Below, piece after piece: positions 25,700 to 35,021 of a DNA stretch of 64,000 bases; within the stretch, counting starts at the first letter, position 1, and each line of letters starts with the position of its first letter. The notes beneath the pieces were generated by a model that did no database searches, was not told where the DNA came from, and saw only the letters and a list, made by a program, of their open reading frames with translations. The stretch covers positions 992,001-1,056,000 of the forward strand of contig JBBCGS010000003.1 in the NCBI GenBank assembly GCA_037200125.1. Direction: 5' to 3'. Position numbers and translations under genes: made by a program. This DNA is from JADGHX01 sp037200125. GTDB lineage: Bacteria; Pseudomonadota; Gammaproteobacteria; Steroidobacterales; Steroidobacteraceae.

Positions 25700-26899
25700 C
25701 TAACGACCGCCCATGACGGCCACGTAATCCGTGGCCCACTTGCTGTACGGCACGCACATATCGCCCTGCGTCGCGCATTTGGCTTCGGGCGTGCGCCAGA
25801 AGTGGATCTTCTCGAAGTTCTCGATGCCGTTGGTCTTGCAGCCCTCGGCGCCGAGCAGCGCGTGGTTCTCGCAGGCTGTCGGTACGGCAGGCACGGAGCC
25901 GAACCACGCGGCAACGTCACCCTGCACCTTCGGCGTGAGCTGCCAGTCGAGCCACTTGTATGCGCAGTTCGGATGCTTGGCGCTCGCGTGCATCATCGTG
26001 GTGTCGGCCCATCCGGTGGCGCCTTCCGTCGGGACGGTGCTCGCGATCGGCTGCGGCTTCTCGCCCGACGTGAGCGTGTTCACCTGGAACGGCCAGGTGC
26101 TCGAAGCGACGATGCCCTCGCTCGTGAAGTCCTGCACCTGCACGTTCGCGTCGTGCCAGTAGCGCTGCACGAGCGGATGCTGCTTGCGGAGCAGGTCCAG
26201 CACGGCGTTGTACTGCGTTTCGTTGAGCTCGTACGGATCCTTGATGCCGAGATCCGGCTTCTTCGTCATGAGATAGAGCGCGCCGTCGGCGATGTAGATG
26301 GGCCCGTCATACGCCTGCACGCGGCCCTTGTTCGACTTGCCATCCGCGAGCTTCTGCTCTTCGAACACGACCGACCACGAGGTCGGCGCTTTCTTGAAAA
26401 CCTTGGTGTTGTACGCGAGGACGTTGGGGCCCCACTGATACGGCACGCCGTAGTGCTTGCCATCCACGTAGTGCCACGGCGCTTCCTGCAAGCGCTTGTC
26501 GATCGTCGAGTAGGCGGCCACCTTCGAGATATCGACGGGCTGCACGGTGTTGCCGCGGATGAGGCGCAGCGACGCATCGCCCGATGCGGTCACGAGGTCG
26601 TACCCGCCCTGGGTCATGAGCGACACCATCTCATCCGAGGTGCCCGCCACTTTCACGTTGACCTTGCAGCCAGTGTCTTTTTCGAACTGCGAGACCCAGT
26701 CATAGGCCTTGTCGGTTTCGCCCCGCTCGATGTAGCCGGCCCAGGCGACGATGTCGACCTGGCCTTCGAGCGCATTGGGGTCCGGCGCGGCGGCCGCAAC
26801 CGAGGTCTCTTCTTTCTTCGAGCAGGCGGCGAGAACGAGTGACGCCGCGAGCACGGACAGCATCAGTCCGCTTCGTGTCTGGGCGAATGAGCCTTGCAT
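25700..26899 (-). CDS. potF: polyamine ABC transporter substrate-binding lipoprotein
   Basis: A 399-residue PotD/PotF-like periplasmic binding protein. The N-terminus has a lipobox LAAC (about 23-26), so it is anchored to the membrane. The mature part contains the spermidine/putrescine-binding family features VDIVAWAGYIERG and YDLVTASGDASLRLI, and aromatic residues such as GATGWADTTMM in the likely ligand pocket. First gene of the five-gene operon; a strong AGGGGA site precedes the ATG. Putrescine is the most likely ligand because the last gene is an aminobutyraldehyde dehydrogenase. Confidence 0.88.
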   Translation of the reverse strand: MQGSFAQTRSGLMLSVLAASLVLAACSKKEETSVAAAAPDPNALEGQVDIVAWAGYIERGETDKAYDWVSQFEKDTGCKVNVKVAGTSDEMVSLMTQGGYDLVTASGDASLRLIRGNTVQPVDISKVAAYSTIDKRLQEAPWHYVDGKHYGVPYQWGPNVLAYNTKVFKKAPTSWSVVFEEQKLADGKSNKGRVQAYDGPIYIADGALYLMTKKPDLGIKDPYELNETQYNAVLDLLRKQHPLVQRYWHDANVQVQDFTSEGIVASSTWPFQVNTLTSGEKPQPIASTVPTEGATGWADTTMMHASAKHPNCAYKWLDWQLTPKVQGDVAAWFGSVPAVPTACENHALLGAEGCKTNGIENFEKIHFWRTPEAKCATQGDMCVPYSKWATDYVAVMGGR

Positions 26900-26990
26900 G
26901 AGCGGTCCCCTGAGTTTCTTCGGCAGGTGGTTGTTATGAAGCGGTAAGGATTCTAGGAGCGTCCCGTCTCAATAGCCAACTTCGACCGGC

Positions 26991-27476
26991 TCAGCGGATC
27001 GACGAGACGAAATCGCCCTCAAATGAGGCAACGTGCCGGCCTTCGAACAGCAGGTGTGCATTCATCGTGATACGTCCGCGACCGCGGCGTTCGAGCATCC
27101 TGAGGAAGCGCCGCCACGCTGTATCGTCGACGAGAACGCAGACCGCCGAAAAATCCCCGTGTATGGGTTCTTCGTAGCTCATGACGTTGCGCTGAATGAC
27201 CGTCGCGGCCTCTACCTCGGCATGCTGCAGACCTATGTGGACCAAGGTCCATGCGGACAGCGTGGCCAGCGCCGACGCGCTGCCGCCGAACACGGTCTCG
27301 TGGAAATTGATATTCGGCGGGAGCGGCGCCGTCAGCTCCACACGCGTCGGTGTCGCGATCTTCACTCTCACGCCCATCGCCGCCGTCAGCGGAATGTGAC
27401 GGTGCAGGTACTGCTCGATCTCGACTTCGGGCGAAGCCGTTCTGGGTTGCGCCAATGCGTTCATCAGTGAGCTCAT
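26991..27476 (-). CDS. YiiD C-terminal-type thioesterase
   Basis: A 161-residue hotdog-fold protein of the putative thioesterase (YiiD_C) family. The conserved helix start NINFHETVFGGSASALATL (about 65-83) is diagnostic. It probably hydrolyses an acyl-CoA or acyl-ACP; substrate unknown. ATG 27476 and an in-frame ATG at 27464 are both possible starts. It stands alone between the polyamine operon and the TonB receptor, all on the same strand. Confidence 0.78.
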   Translation of the reverse strand: MSSLMNALAQPRTASPEVEIEQYLHRHIPLTAAMGVRVKIATPTRVELTAPLPPNINFHETVFGGSASALATLSAWTLVHIGLQHAEVEAATVIQRNVMSYEEPIHGDFSAVCVLVDDTAWRRFLRMLERRGRGRITMNAHLLFEGRHVASFEGDFVSSIR

Positions 27477-27533
27477 GCGCGTAAGTGTAGCTGCGAGGAT
27501 AACGAACGCACACGTGCGAAAAGTGAAATCACC

Positions 27534-29888
27534 TCACGGCAGTTGCCAGGTCACGCCCAGCAGATACAGGCGCGGTAACCAGGTGGAAGTCTGCGGCGAC
27601 AGCGACGCGAGCGGGCCTGCGGATTGCACGGCGTACGACACGCAGCAGTCGTTCGAGTGATTGGTGAGGTTGTCGACTTCGCCGTAAACATGGAGCGCGC
27701 CTTTCCGAAGCGCGTGAACCCAGCCGGCGCGCAGATCCAGCGAAAAGTAGCTGCCCCACGCGACGCTATTGCGCGGTGCGAGCTCGACGCCGCTCGCCGC
27801 GCCATTCGCGATGCCCGTCTGAACGAGAACGTTCCGCCGCCAGCCGCTGTGCCAATTCACGTTGCCGGAGAGCTGCCAAACGCCGGGCTGCCACACGAGC
27901 CCGCTCGCCACGGTGTGCTTCTGGTCCCACGTGCGCGGCGCGCGAATGGCGCCGATGCGATCGGTGGCCTCCGACCAGCTGTAGCTCAACCATCCGCTCC
28001 AATCGCCGGACGACTGCCACCGCACACTCAGCTCGGCGCCATGCGCATGCGAGGAGTCGGGCTGCACGCGCACGCGATCCGCCTCGAGCTCGGGGAACAG
28101 CGCGAAGGGGTCAAGCAGATTCTCGTAGATCGGCGTGGGATCGCGGATGTGCTTGTCGTACGCCTCGATCCGCAGCAACGTCATCGGGAGAAGCCTGTGT
28201 TCGAGGCTCAGCACTGTTTGTGTGGAGCGCTGCGCGGCGTGGATGCGCGCGTCGCCGTCCTGTATCTGCAGTTCATCAGGCCGCTCCGTCTGTGCCATGC
28301 GACCCCAGCTCAATCGAAACACGGTGTCCGCGTCGTACTGATACTGCGCGCTCACACGCGGCGAAACCTGGTCGTCGCTGAATGCCGTGCCGAAGCGCTG
28401 CGCGTCCCAGCGGAGCGCAAGATCGATTGCGACTTGTTTGGTGAGACTGATCAGCGCGGAAGTGAACGCGGCGTACGACTCGCCATCCACGTCGATCAGC
28501 TGATCACTCACTCGCGTCGCCGGGCTTCCGAATACGGTGGCGAACAGCGGGTCGATATTGGTGGAGCCGCGGTAGTTGTAGTGAGCAACGTAGTCGTACC
28601 ACTCGACACCCGCGTTGAATGTCGCGCGCTCCCCCGCTCTGGCGCTGCCTTCGACGCGCAACGTATTCGTGTCGAATATGCGATGGTCGTCGACCGTTCC
28701 CACCGCGCTACCGGTGCGATCCACGGAGCCGACGCGATTCGTATGCCTCTCGGTGCGAGAGGCGGTGACGCTGAGCTCGCTCGCGTCGTCTGGCCGGAAG
28801 CGCCACGACGCCCAGCCCGTCGCGTCACGATATTCGATATCGCCCTTCTCGGTGCCTTGCTCGAAGTTCACTTTGAGCTGGTCGTCCAGCAGCAGCATGC
28901 CGCCGGCGAGTGACGAGCGCGAACCGGTGTCGATCTGGAAGCGCGCGAGCGCATCGAGAAATTCCGGTCTTGTCTCTTCGCGCTCGAGAAGCTCGGTAAA
29001 TACATCGATGTTGCCGCGACGCACGCTGACCAGCCAGTCGACGGGGTAGTCGTCGAGCCGACCCTGCGACAGGCCATGCGTGTATAGAACGCTCGCACCA
29101 AGCTCGTTGTAGTCGCGGCCGGACCAGGTGCGGGGAGCGATGTCGAGCACGCCGGACAACCGGTTGCCATAGCGCGCGGGAAACACGCCGCTGAAGAAAT
29201 CGATCTTGGAAATGCTGCCGGGGTCGAGCAGGCCGAGCAGGCTTTGCACATCCTTATAGTGGAACGGCTCGAAGAGCGGCACGCCATCGAAATACACGCC
29301 CAGCTCTTCGTCCCGACCGCCACGCACATGCGATCGCGCGGACAACGCATTGGACGCCGTGCCCGGCAGGAACCGCGTGACGCGCAGGACGTCTTCGTTC
29401 AGGCCGGGCAACGTTTCGACATCATCGCGAGTCAGCTGTGCGAGCGATGCTGAAAGACTCCCTTCGTCGATGACGTACCGGCTGGCATACACACCCAACT
29501 CATAGAGCGGGTCGTTGGGCTCGGCGGCGCGCGGTGGCGCCGTCGCCTGACCGCCCGCCTTGACGGGCTGCGACGCGGCAGCCGTCATTCTCACGACCGA
29601 GTAAAGACCCGAGCGAACGGGCTCGAGTGTGAGACCGTGCGGGGCGAGAATGCGGCGGGCCAGGTTCTCCGCCGATTGCGCTTCGCCGGCGTCCGCCGCG
29701 CTGACGTCCACGTTCACGGTGAGCTCGGGTCGCACGAGCACCGAGCTGAAGATGAGACGCAGACCCCGCGAACGCAGTTCTTCCAGTGCCGCGGTGAGTG
29801 ACTGCCCTCGCGTCACCGCCCCGGCGACCGTCGGCCCGAGAAGCAGCGCACCGACAAAAATCGTTATGTATCTGCGCACTGCGTGCAT
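27534..29888 (-). CDS. TonB-dependent receptor with N-terminal STN domain
   Basis: A 784-residue outer-membrane receptor. After a signal peptide (to about 24) comes an STN/secretin-like domain (LTAALEELRSRGLRLIFSS to about residue 95), then a plug (DDVETLPGLNEDVLRVTRFL, HVRGGRDEELGVYFDGVPL) and a barrel of about 600 residues. The last residue is Pro rather than the usual Phe. The STN domain suggests signalling to a FecR-type regulator, and an ECF/FecR pair lies just across the divergent spacer. ATG 29888 starts the signal peptide; earlier codons belong to the spacer. Confidence 0.85.
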   Translation of the reverse strand: MHAVRRYITIFVGALLLGPTVAGAVTRGQSLTAALEELRSRGLRLIFSSVLVRPELTVNVDVSAADAGEAQSAENLARRILAPHGLTLEPVRSGLYSVVRMTAAASQPVKAGGQATAPPRAAEPNDPLYELGVYASRYVIDEGSLSASLAQLTRDDVETLPGLNEDVLRVTRFLPGTASNALSARSHVRGGRDEELGVYFDGVPLFEPFHYKDVQSLLGLLDPGSISKIDFFSGVFPARYGNRLSGVLDIAPRTWSGRDYNELGASVLYTHGLSQGRLDDYPVDWLVSVRRGNIDVFTELLEREETRPEFLDALARFQIDTGSRSSLAGGMLLLDDQLKVNFEQGTEKGDIEYRDATGWASWRFRPDDASELSVTASRTERHTNRVGSVDRTGSAVGTVDDHRIFDTNTLRVEGSARAGERATFNAGVEWYDYVAHYNYRGSTNIDPLFATVFGSPATRVSDQLIDVDGESYAAFTSALISLTKQVAIDLALRWDAQRFGTAFSDDQVSPRVSAQYQYDADTVFRLSWGRMAQTERPDELQIQDGDARIHAAQRSTQTVLSLEHRLLPMTLLRIEAYDKHIRDPTPIYENLLDPFALFPELEADRVRVQPDSSHAHGAELSVRWQSSGDWSGWLSYSWSEATDRIGAIRAPRTWDQKHTVASGLVWQPGVWQLSGNVNWHSGWRRNVLVQTGIANGAASGVELAPRNSVAWGSYFSLDLRAGWVHALRKGALHVYGEVDNLTNHSNDCCVSYAVQSAGPLASLSPQTSTWLPRLYLLGVTWQLP

Positions 29889-29950
29889 GCCGAATGCTAG
29901 CACGCAGCAGCAAACCGTCCCGCTTGCCCGCGACTGATTCCGGCGGCTCG

Positions 29951-31930
29951 ATGCGTCCAACTTTTCAACGGTTAGCCGACCAGGTTCTTCACATCATGAA
30001 TTCACCGTTGGCCCAGCCCCTGTGGCTGGCAGGCCGCGATCGCTTTCGTCCGCTGCTCACGCTCGCCGCGTGGTACGTAGTGGTCGGCCTTGTTCTACGC
30101 GTGGTGCTGTGGGCGGCATTCGGTCGCGCGCAGCAGGTAGGACCTACCGCTCTCGCCTGGATTCTCCCGACCGGCGCCGTCGCGGACGCGGTGCAGAGTC
30201 TCTATCTGCTCGCTCCCTTCGCGGTGGTGCTCTGGCTGATGCCCGACCGGCCGTACCGGTCGAAGGCCATGCGCACTACCGTGCTCATCGGCGCATTCGC
30301 GTGGATGTTCGGGCTCACATTCGTCGCCGCCGTTGAATACTTCTTCTTTGCGGAGTTCGACGCGCGACTGAACCTCGTCGCCGTGGACTACCTCATGTAT
30401 CCGACCGAAGTGGTTGGAGACGTCTGGGCCGAGTATCCGGTGGTCAAAGTGCTCGCAGGCGTCGCCGTGCTCACGGCACTGGTCGTCTACGCGCTTCGCA
30501 GCCGGCTCACGGCGCAACCGCAGCTTGCCACGACCCTGAAAGGCCGCAGTCTGGCGTTCGGCGCTTTCGCCGTGCTGACCGCGATCTGCGGCATCGCGTT
30601 CGAAACGCATTCGCTCGCGTCGTTCGACAACCGCGTCGCCAATGAGATCGCCGCGAATGGGTCGAGCAGTTTCTTCCGCGCGCTGCGCACGAACGAGATC
30701 GATTACCACACCTACTACGCGAGCCGCCCCACGCAGACCAATCTGCGCAACCTCGTTTCGCATCTCGGCCAGGAAGGCGGCCAATTCACGCGACTCGCGG
30801 AAGGCCGGCTCGATCGCAGCTTCCCCGCCAACCCCGGCGGCCTCGGGAAACTGAACGTAGTGGTCGTGTCGAGCGAATCGTTCGGCGCGGAGTTCAGCAA
30901 GCTCTACGGCTCCTCGCACGACTGGACGCCGGAGCTCGACCGCATCGCGCAGCAGGGCGTGTGGTTCCGGCACATGTATGCCTCGGGAACGCGCACCGTG
31001 CGCGGCCTGGAAGCGATCGCCACGTCGCTGCCGCCGATCCCGAGCGTGTCGGTTTTGCGCCGGCCCGGCAACGAAGGCATCGCGAACTGGGGCACGGTGA
31101 TGCGGGATCAGGGTTACAGCACGAGCTTCCTGTACGGTGGCTACGGCTACTTCGACAACATGAATTACTTCTTCGGCCACAACGGCTTCGAGGTGCGCGA
31201 CCGCGAGCGGATTCCGAAACCGGTGCGCTTCGAGAACATCTGGGGCGTCGCCGACGAAGACCTGTTCGACTCCGCGCTCAGCTATTTCGACGAGCAGTCG
31301 AAGTCCGGGAAGCCGTTCTTCTCGATCATCATGACGACGTCGAACCACAAGCCGTTCACGTTCCGCGAAGGCGTGCCCGGCGTGAAACCGAAGGGTGGCG
31401 GGCGCGAGTCCGGCGTGCGTTACGCGGACTACGCTCAGGGGTATTTCATCCGCGAAGCGCGGAAGCATGCCTGGTTCGACAACACGCTGTTCATCGTCGT
31501 GGCCGATCACGGCGCGCGCGTGTATGGGCGGGAAGACATACCGCTCAAGAGCTACGAGATCCCGATGGTGTTCTACTCGCCGAAACACCTGCGCCCCGCC
31601 CGCGTGGACACGCTGACAACTCAGATCGACATCGCACCTACGGCGCTCGGCCTCTTGGGCTTTGCGTATCACGCGCCCTTCTTCGGCGAAGACGTGCTCA
31701 ACGACTCGAACGAACAGCGTGTGGCGTTGTTCAGCCACAACCACGACGTCGCGCTCTACCAGAACGGCGAGCTCGCCATCCTGGGCCTCAACAAGACCGT
31801 GGAGAACGTCTTCTACGACCAGGCGACCGATACCTACAAGCCGGCTCCGCCCAACCCGCAGCTCAACGACCTCGCGGTGGCGTACTACCAGACGGCGTTC
31901 GAGTTATTCCGGCAGCGGCGCTATAACTAG
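29951..31930 (+). CDS. LTA synthase family sulfatase-fold membrane enzyme
   Basis: About 659 residues. Five hydrophobic helices (to about residue 205) precede a periplasmic sulfatase-fold domain. Metal/catalytic features are VVSSESFG (about 305), the nucleophilic Thr in SGTRTVRGLEA (about 345), and VADHGAR (about 520). In Gram-negatives such proteins resemble OpgB/MdoB and transfer phosphoglycerol or phosphoethanolamine to envelope polymers. The start is ATG 29951 or 29996. It heads an operon with the ECF sigma factor (5-bp gap) and FecR gene, suggesting an envelope-modification response. Confidence 0.85.
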   Translation: MRPTFQRLADQVLHIMNSPLAQPLWLAGRDRFRPLLTLAAWYVVVGLVLRVVLWAAFGRAQQVGPTALAWILPTGAVADAVQSLYLLAPFAVVLWLMPDRPYRSKAMRTTVLIGAFAWMFGLTFVAAVEYFFFAEFDARLNLVAVDYLMYPTEVVGDVWAEYPVVKVLAGVAVLTALVVYALRSRLTAQPQLATTLKGRSLAFGAFAVLTAICGIAFETHSLASFDNRVANEIAANGSSSFFRALRTNEIDYHTYYASRPTQTNLRNLVSHLGQEGGQFTRLAEGRLDRSFPANPGGLGKLNVVVVSSESFGAEFSKLYGSSHDWTPELDRIAQQGVWFRHMYASGTRTVRGLEAIATSLPPIPSVSVLRRPGNEGIANWGTVMRDQGYSTSFLYGGYGYFDNMNYFFGHNGFEVRDRERIPKPVRFENIWGVADEDLFDSALSYFDEQSKSGKPFFSIIMTTSNHKPFTFREGVPGVKPKGGGRESGVRYADYAQGYFIREARKHAWFDNTLFIVVADHGARVYGREDIPLKSYEIPMVFYSPKHLRPARVDTLTTQIDIAPTALGLLGFAYHAPFFGEDVLNDSNEQRVALFSHNHDVALYQNGELAILGLNKTVENVFYDQATDTYKPAPPNPQLNDLAVAYYQTAFELFRQRRYN

Positions 31931-31935
31931 GTCAC

Positions 31936-32559
31936 GTGGAACCCGAGCTCACACACGAGTCCGAGCTGATCCGGCGCATGCTGGCCGGCGAGGAGCGGGC
32001 GTTCCAGGCGTTCTTCCAGAGCCTGTTCCCGCGCCTGTATCGTTTCGCCTTGCCGCGCGTCGACCGCAACGAGGAGGCCGCGCGCGAAGTCGTGCAGGCC
32101 ACGCTCACCAAGGCCATGCGGAAGCTCGCGGACTATCGTGGCGAAGCCGCGTTGTTCACATGGCTGTGCCAGATTTGCCGGCGGGAGATCGTCGATCGCG
32201 TGCGAGCGGAGAAACGCCGCTCCGAGCGCGTCGTGCTGATCGACGACCAGCCCGACCTGCGCGCCGCGATGGAGTCCATCGAAGCGCCGGACGAGTACGA
32301 CCTCGTGAAGAGTTATGGCCGCGCGGAGTTCGGGCGGCTGATTCAATCAGTCCTGGATCGACTGCCAGCGCGCTACGGAGAGGCGCTGGAATGGAAATAC
32401 GTGGAGGGCCACTCGGTCGAGGAGATCGGCGAGCGGCTCGGCATCGGGCATACGGCAGCACAGTCGCTGCTCGCCCGGGCGCGCGTCTCGTTCCGCGAGG
32501 CGCTGGAAAAGGTATTCGGGGCCGCCGCGGAAGATATCGCGCGGACGCTCGAATCCTAG
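31936..32559 (+). CDS. ECF-type RNA polymerase sigma factor
   Basis: 207 residues with sigma region 2 (about 25-85, LYRFALPRVDRNEEAAREVV) and region 4 (about 140-190, LPARYGEALEWKYVEGHSVEEI, read in two overlapping parts) containing a helix-turn-helix. It starts with GTG at 31936, five bases after the LTA-synthase stop, so it is probably translationally coupled. The next gene is a FecR-type regulator, the usual partner of FecI-like ECF sigma factors. Confidence 0.88.
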   Translation: MEPELTHESELIRRMLAGEERAFQAFFQSLFPRLYRFALPRVDRNEEAAREVVQATLTKAMRKLADYRGEAALFTWLCQICRREIVDRVRAEKRRSERVVLIDDQPDLRAAMESIEAPDEYDLVKSYGRAEFGRLIQSVLDRLPARYGEALEWKYVEGHSVEEIGERLGIGHTAAQSLLARARVSFREALEKVFGAAAEDIARTLES

Positions 32560-32569
32560 GGGAGAGATC

Positions 32570-33565
32570 ATGGCTGAGCACGACGATTCAGACATCGCCC
32601 GCGTGCTGCGCGCCGCCGGTGGCCGCGCGAACCCGTCGGATGACATGACGCGCGCCGTGTACGAAGCCGTGCACGCCGAATGGCGCGCGACGGTGGAGCG
32701 GCAGCGGCGCAAGCGGATGCACCGCGTATGGCTTGCGGCCGCGGCCTCGATTGCCGTGGCCGCCATCGCGCTGTTCGCGAGCCGCGGCCTCATTCACACG
32801 CCTGGCGAATTGATGGCTGACGTGAGCCGAAGCGCCGGCGTGGTGCAATTCCGTGAGGGTGATTCCGATGAATGGCAGAGTGCCGCAGCGACGAAGAGCC
32901 TGCGTATCGGCCAGAGCATTCACACCGGCGCCGATGGGCGCGTCGCACTGGCGTTGCGTGACGGCGTTTCGCTGCGGCTGGATCACGACACGAACGTTGC
33001 GATCGTGAGCGCGGACCGTGTCGACGTCCGCACGGGCGCCGTGTACCTCGACTCAGGTGTTTCAGGGCCGAGCGCCGCCAGGCTGCAGGTCGGCACGCCG
33101 GCGGGTATCGTGCGGCACGTCGGCACGCAGTACGAAGCGCGCATCTTGAGCAGCGGCACGCGCGTTCGCGTGCGCGAAGGGCGCGTGGACGTGATGCCCG
33201 CGAACGGGCCCGCTCGTACGCTGGAAGTGGGCGATCAGATTCTCGTGTCGAGCGCTGGCGTCGAGCAGCGCAGCCGCATCGAGCCGAGCAGCGATGAGTG
33301 GGATTGGGCCTCGAATGCCGCGCCGGAGTTCGACATCAATGGCAAGCCCGTGCAGGAATTCCTCGCCTGGGCGGGCCGCGAGACCGGGCTGAAGGTGGTG
33401 TTCACCAGCGCGGAGAGCGCCTCGGAAGCGCGCCGCGCCGTGCTGAGCGGATCGATCGCCGGGCTCAACCCGGATGAGGCGCTGGCCGCCGTGCTGCCGA
33501 CCACGAGCCTGAAGGGCACGGAGAAGGACGGGCAACTCGTCGTCGAGATTGCGAGCGTCCGCTAA
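32570..33565 (+). CDS. FecR-type transmembrane regulator with C-terminal STN-like domain
   Basis: A 331-residue single-pass protein. A cytoplasmic N-terminal segment (1-50) would hold the sigma factor, a helix lies at about 53-70, and the periplasmic part contains the FecR core (LRIGQSIHTGADGRVALAL at about 105-123) and GTQYEARI. The last 85 residues (EFDINGKPVQEFLAWAG onward) resemble an STN domain. It probably receives a signal from the divergent TonB receptor and controls the upstream ECF sigma factor. GGGGAGAG precedes the ATG. Confidence 0.85.
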   Translation: MAEHDDSDIARVLRAAGGRANPSDDMTRAVYEAVHAEWRATVERQRRKRMHRVWLAAAASIAVAAIALFASRGLIHTPGELMADVSRSAGVVQFREGDSDEWQSAAATKSLRIGQSIHTGADGRVALALRDGVSLRLDHDTNVAIVSADRVDVRTGAVYLDSGVSGPSAARLQVGTPAGIVRHVGTQYEARILSSGTRVRVREGRVDVMPANGPARTLEVGDQILVSSAGVEQRSRIEPSSDEWDWASNAAPEFDINGKPVQEFLAWAGRETGLKVVFTSAESASEARRAVLSGSIAGLNPDEALAAVLPTTSLKGTEKDGQLVVEIASVR

Positions 33566-33616
33566 CACGCCGTCGGACCTGCGGGTGCCCAAGCGCGGCT
33601 ACGCGCCAAGGCAGGC

Positions 33617-33688
33617 GGCAAAAACCACGCTTTTTGCCGGCGGCGACCGCGCGAGGTCTCGAAAAAATCGTCAGGAGACGATTTTTTC
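33617..33688. terminator. double hairpin, bidirectional terminator
   Basis: Two hairpins: 33617-33638 (GGCAAAAA/TTTTTGCC arms) and 33661-33688, a perfect 12-bp stem with an AGGA loop and A-run/T-run edges that can terminate on both strands. It lies between the convergent fecR-like and EamA genes; the EamA stop codon is inside the second hairpin. The pair, with the following bases CCAATGAACG, closely resembles the element at 25581-25651. Confidence 0.75.
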
Positions 33689-34606
33689 CAATGAACGAGC
33701 CGGTTCGATCCGCTGACGGCTTTCGCGCCAGATCAGATAGAGCCCGCTCAGCACCACGATGCCCCCGCCGGTGTAGACGCGCGTGTCGGGCAACGTATTC
33801 CATGCGAGCCAGTCGATTCCCACGCCCCAGAGCAGCGCGGTGTATTCGAACGGCGCGATCGTCGACACCGGCGCGGAGCGGTATGCGAGCGTCAGCAGGT
33901 GAACGGCGATCGCTCCGAGGACGCCCGTCGCAACGATCACGCCGTAGTGCTCGACTCGAATGGGCTGCCAGTCCCCGAGCGCAAAGGCCGCGCTCACCAG
34001 CGTCATGATCAACATGGACCAGAAGACGACGCTGGTGTTGGATTCTGTCTTCAAAAGCACTCGCACGCTCACGACGCTGACGGCGTACGCAATCGCTGAA
34101 ACAAAAGCCGCCAGCGCACCCACGGTCATGAGGCTCGACGTGGACGGCCTCAGCATCACGATCACGCCGCACAGCCCGATGCCGATGGCGAACCACCGAT
34201 GCCAACCCACCTTCTCGCCCAGGATGGGCACCGACAGCGCGGTGACGAGCAGCGGAGCGGAAAGGAATATCGAGTACGCATCCGCGAGCGACAGCACGCG
34301 AATCGCGTACACGAACGTCGCGAGCAGGAACACGGATAGCAGCCCGCGCATGAGGTGCAGCTTCCACCGCACGGGCTTCAGCTCCGCGAAACTGCGCCTG
34401 AACACGAGGGGCAGCAGCACGAATGGCAGCGAGGCGAAGCCACGCATCGCGCTCACCTGCATCGTGGGGTAGTGCTCTGTGAGGAACTTGAGCAGCGAAT
34501 CCATGAACGCGAAAGCGCCCACGGCCACCAGCATGCAGCCGATACCCCTGAGCTTTGATCGGTGAGCTTGCTCGCTCGGCGTCGCCGGTTTCGGCGCGTC
34601 TACCAC
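33671..34606 (-). CDS. EamA/DMT family transporter
   Basis: About 311 residues with ten hydrophobic helices in two EamA repeats; FAFMDSLLKFL opens the first. Members export metabolites or amino acids; substrate unknown. I prefer the GTG at 34606, which overlaps the end of the glyoxalase gene and supplies a charged N-terminal tail (RSKLRG) before helix 1. The first ATG (34534) would start inside the helix. Third gene of an ilvI-gloA-eamA run. Its last codons form one arm of the terminator hairpin. Confidence 0.8.
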   Translation of the reverse strand: MVDAPKPATPSEQAHRSKLRGIGCMLVAVGAFAFMDSLLKFLTEHYPTMQVSAMRGFASLPFVLLPLVFRRSFAELKPVRWKLHLMRGLLSVFLLATFVYAIRVLSLADAYSIFLSAPLLVTALSVPILGEKVGWHRWFAIGIGLCGVIVMLRPSTSSLMTVGALAAFVSAIAYAVSVVSVRVLLKTESNTSVVFWSMLIMTLVSAAFALGDWQPIRVEHYGVIVATGVLGAIAVHLLTLAYRSAPVSTIAPFEYTALLWGVGIDWLAWNTLPDTRVYTGGGIVVLSGLYLIWRESRQRIEPARSLEKIVS

Positions 34607-35019
34607 TGCCCTGTGTTGGGCATGGATTTCCACGGCTCCGCCGGCGGCAATGCGTCGCCCTTCTGCAGCAGCTCGACTGAAATGTTGTCGGGCGAGCGGA
34701 TGAACGCCATGCGCCCGTCGCGCGGCGGCCGGTTGATGACTACGCCGTTGTCCTGCAGCCGCTGGCACGCGGCATAGATGTCTTCGACGGCGTAGGCGAG
34801 GTGACCGAAGTTGCGACCGCCGGTGTAGCTTTCCGGGTCCCAGTTGTAGGTCAGCTCGACCTGCGCCTCTTCATCGCCGGGCGCGGCGAGGAACACGAGC
34901 GTGAAGCGGCCCTGCGGAATTTCCTTGCGAGACACTTCACGCAGACCCAGCGCATCACAATAGAACTTGAGCGACGCGTCGAGGTTGGTGACGCGCACCA
35001 TGGTGTGCAGGTATTTCAT
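34600..35019 (-). CDS. gloA: lactoylglutathione lyase (glyoxalase I)
   Basis: A 139-residue VOC enzyme that isomerises the methylglyoxal-glutathione hemithioacetal. The metal ligands fit GloA: His5 in YLHTMVRV, Glu in VELTYNW, His in FGHLAYAV and Glu in SVELLQKG. It starts 2 bp after the ilvI stop and overlaps the likely EamA start, so it is probably part of an operon with them. A link between acetolactate synthase and glyoxalase I is not obvious biochemically; the neighbourhood may be incidental. Confidence 0.88.
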   Translation of the reverse strand: MKYLHTMVRVTNLDASLKFYCDALGLREVSRKEIPQGRFTLVFLAAPGDEEAQVELTYNWDPESYTGGRNFGHLAYAVEDIYAACQRLQDNGVVINRPPRDGRMAFIRSPDNISVELLQKGDALPPAEPWKSMPNTGQW

Positions 35020-35021
35020 CG

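Noticed and set aside
29889..29950. ECF-type promoter (GGAAT ... CGGTT) upstream of the TonB receptor
   Set aside because: The two elements are about 19 bp apart, too far for common ECF promoters, and the match is weak.
30095..31744. A 549-codon open frame opposite the LTA-synthase-like gene
   Set aside because: No recognisable motif, while the + strand has intact sulfatase-fold motifs throughout.
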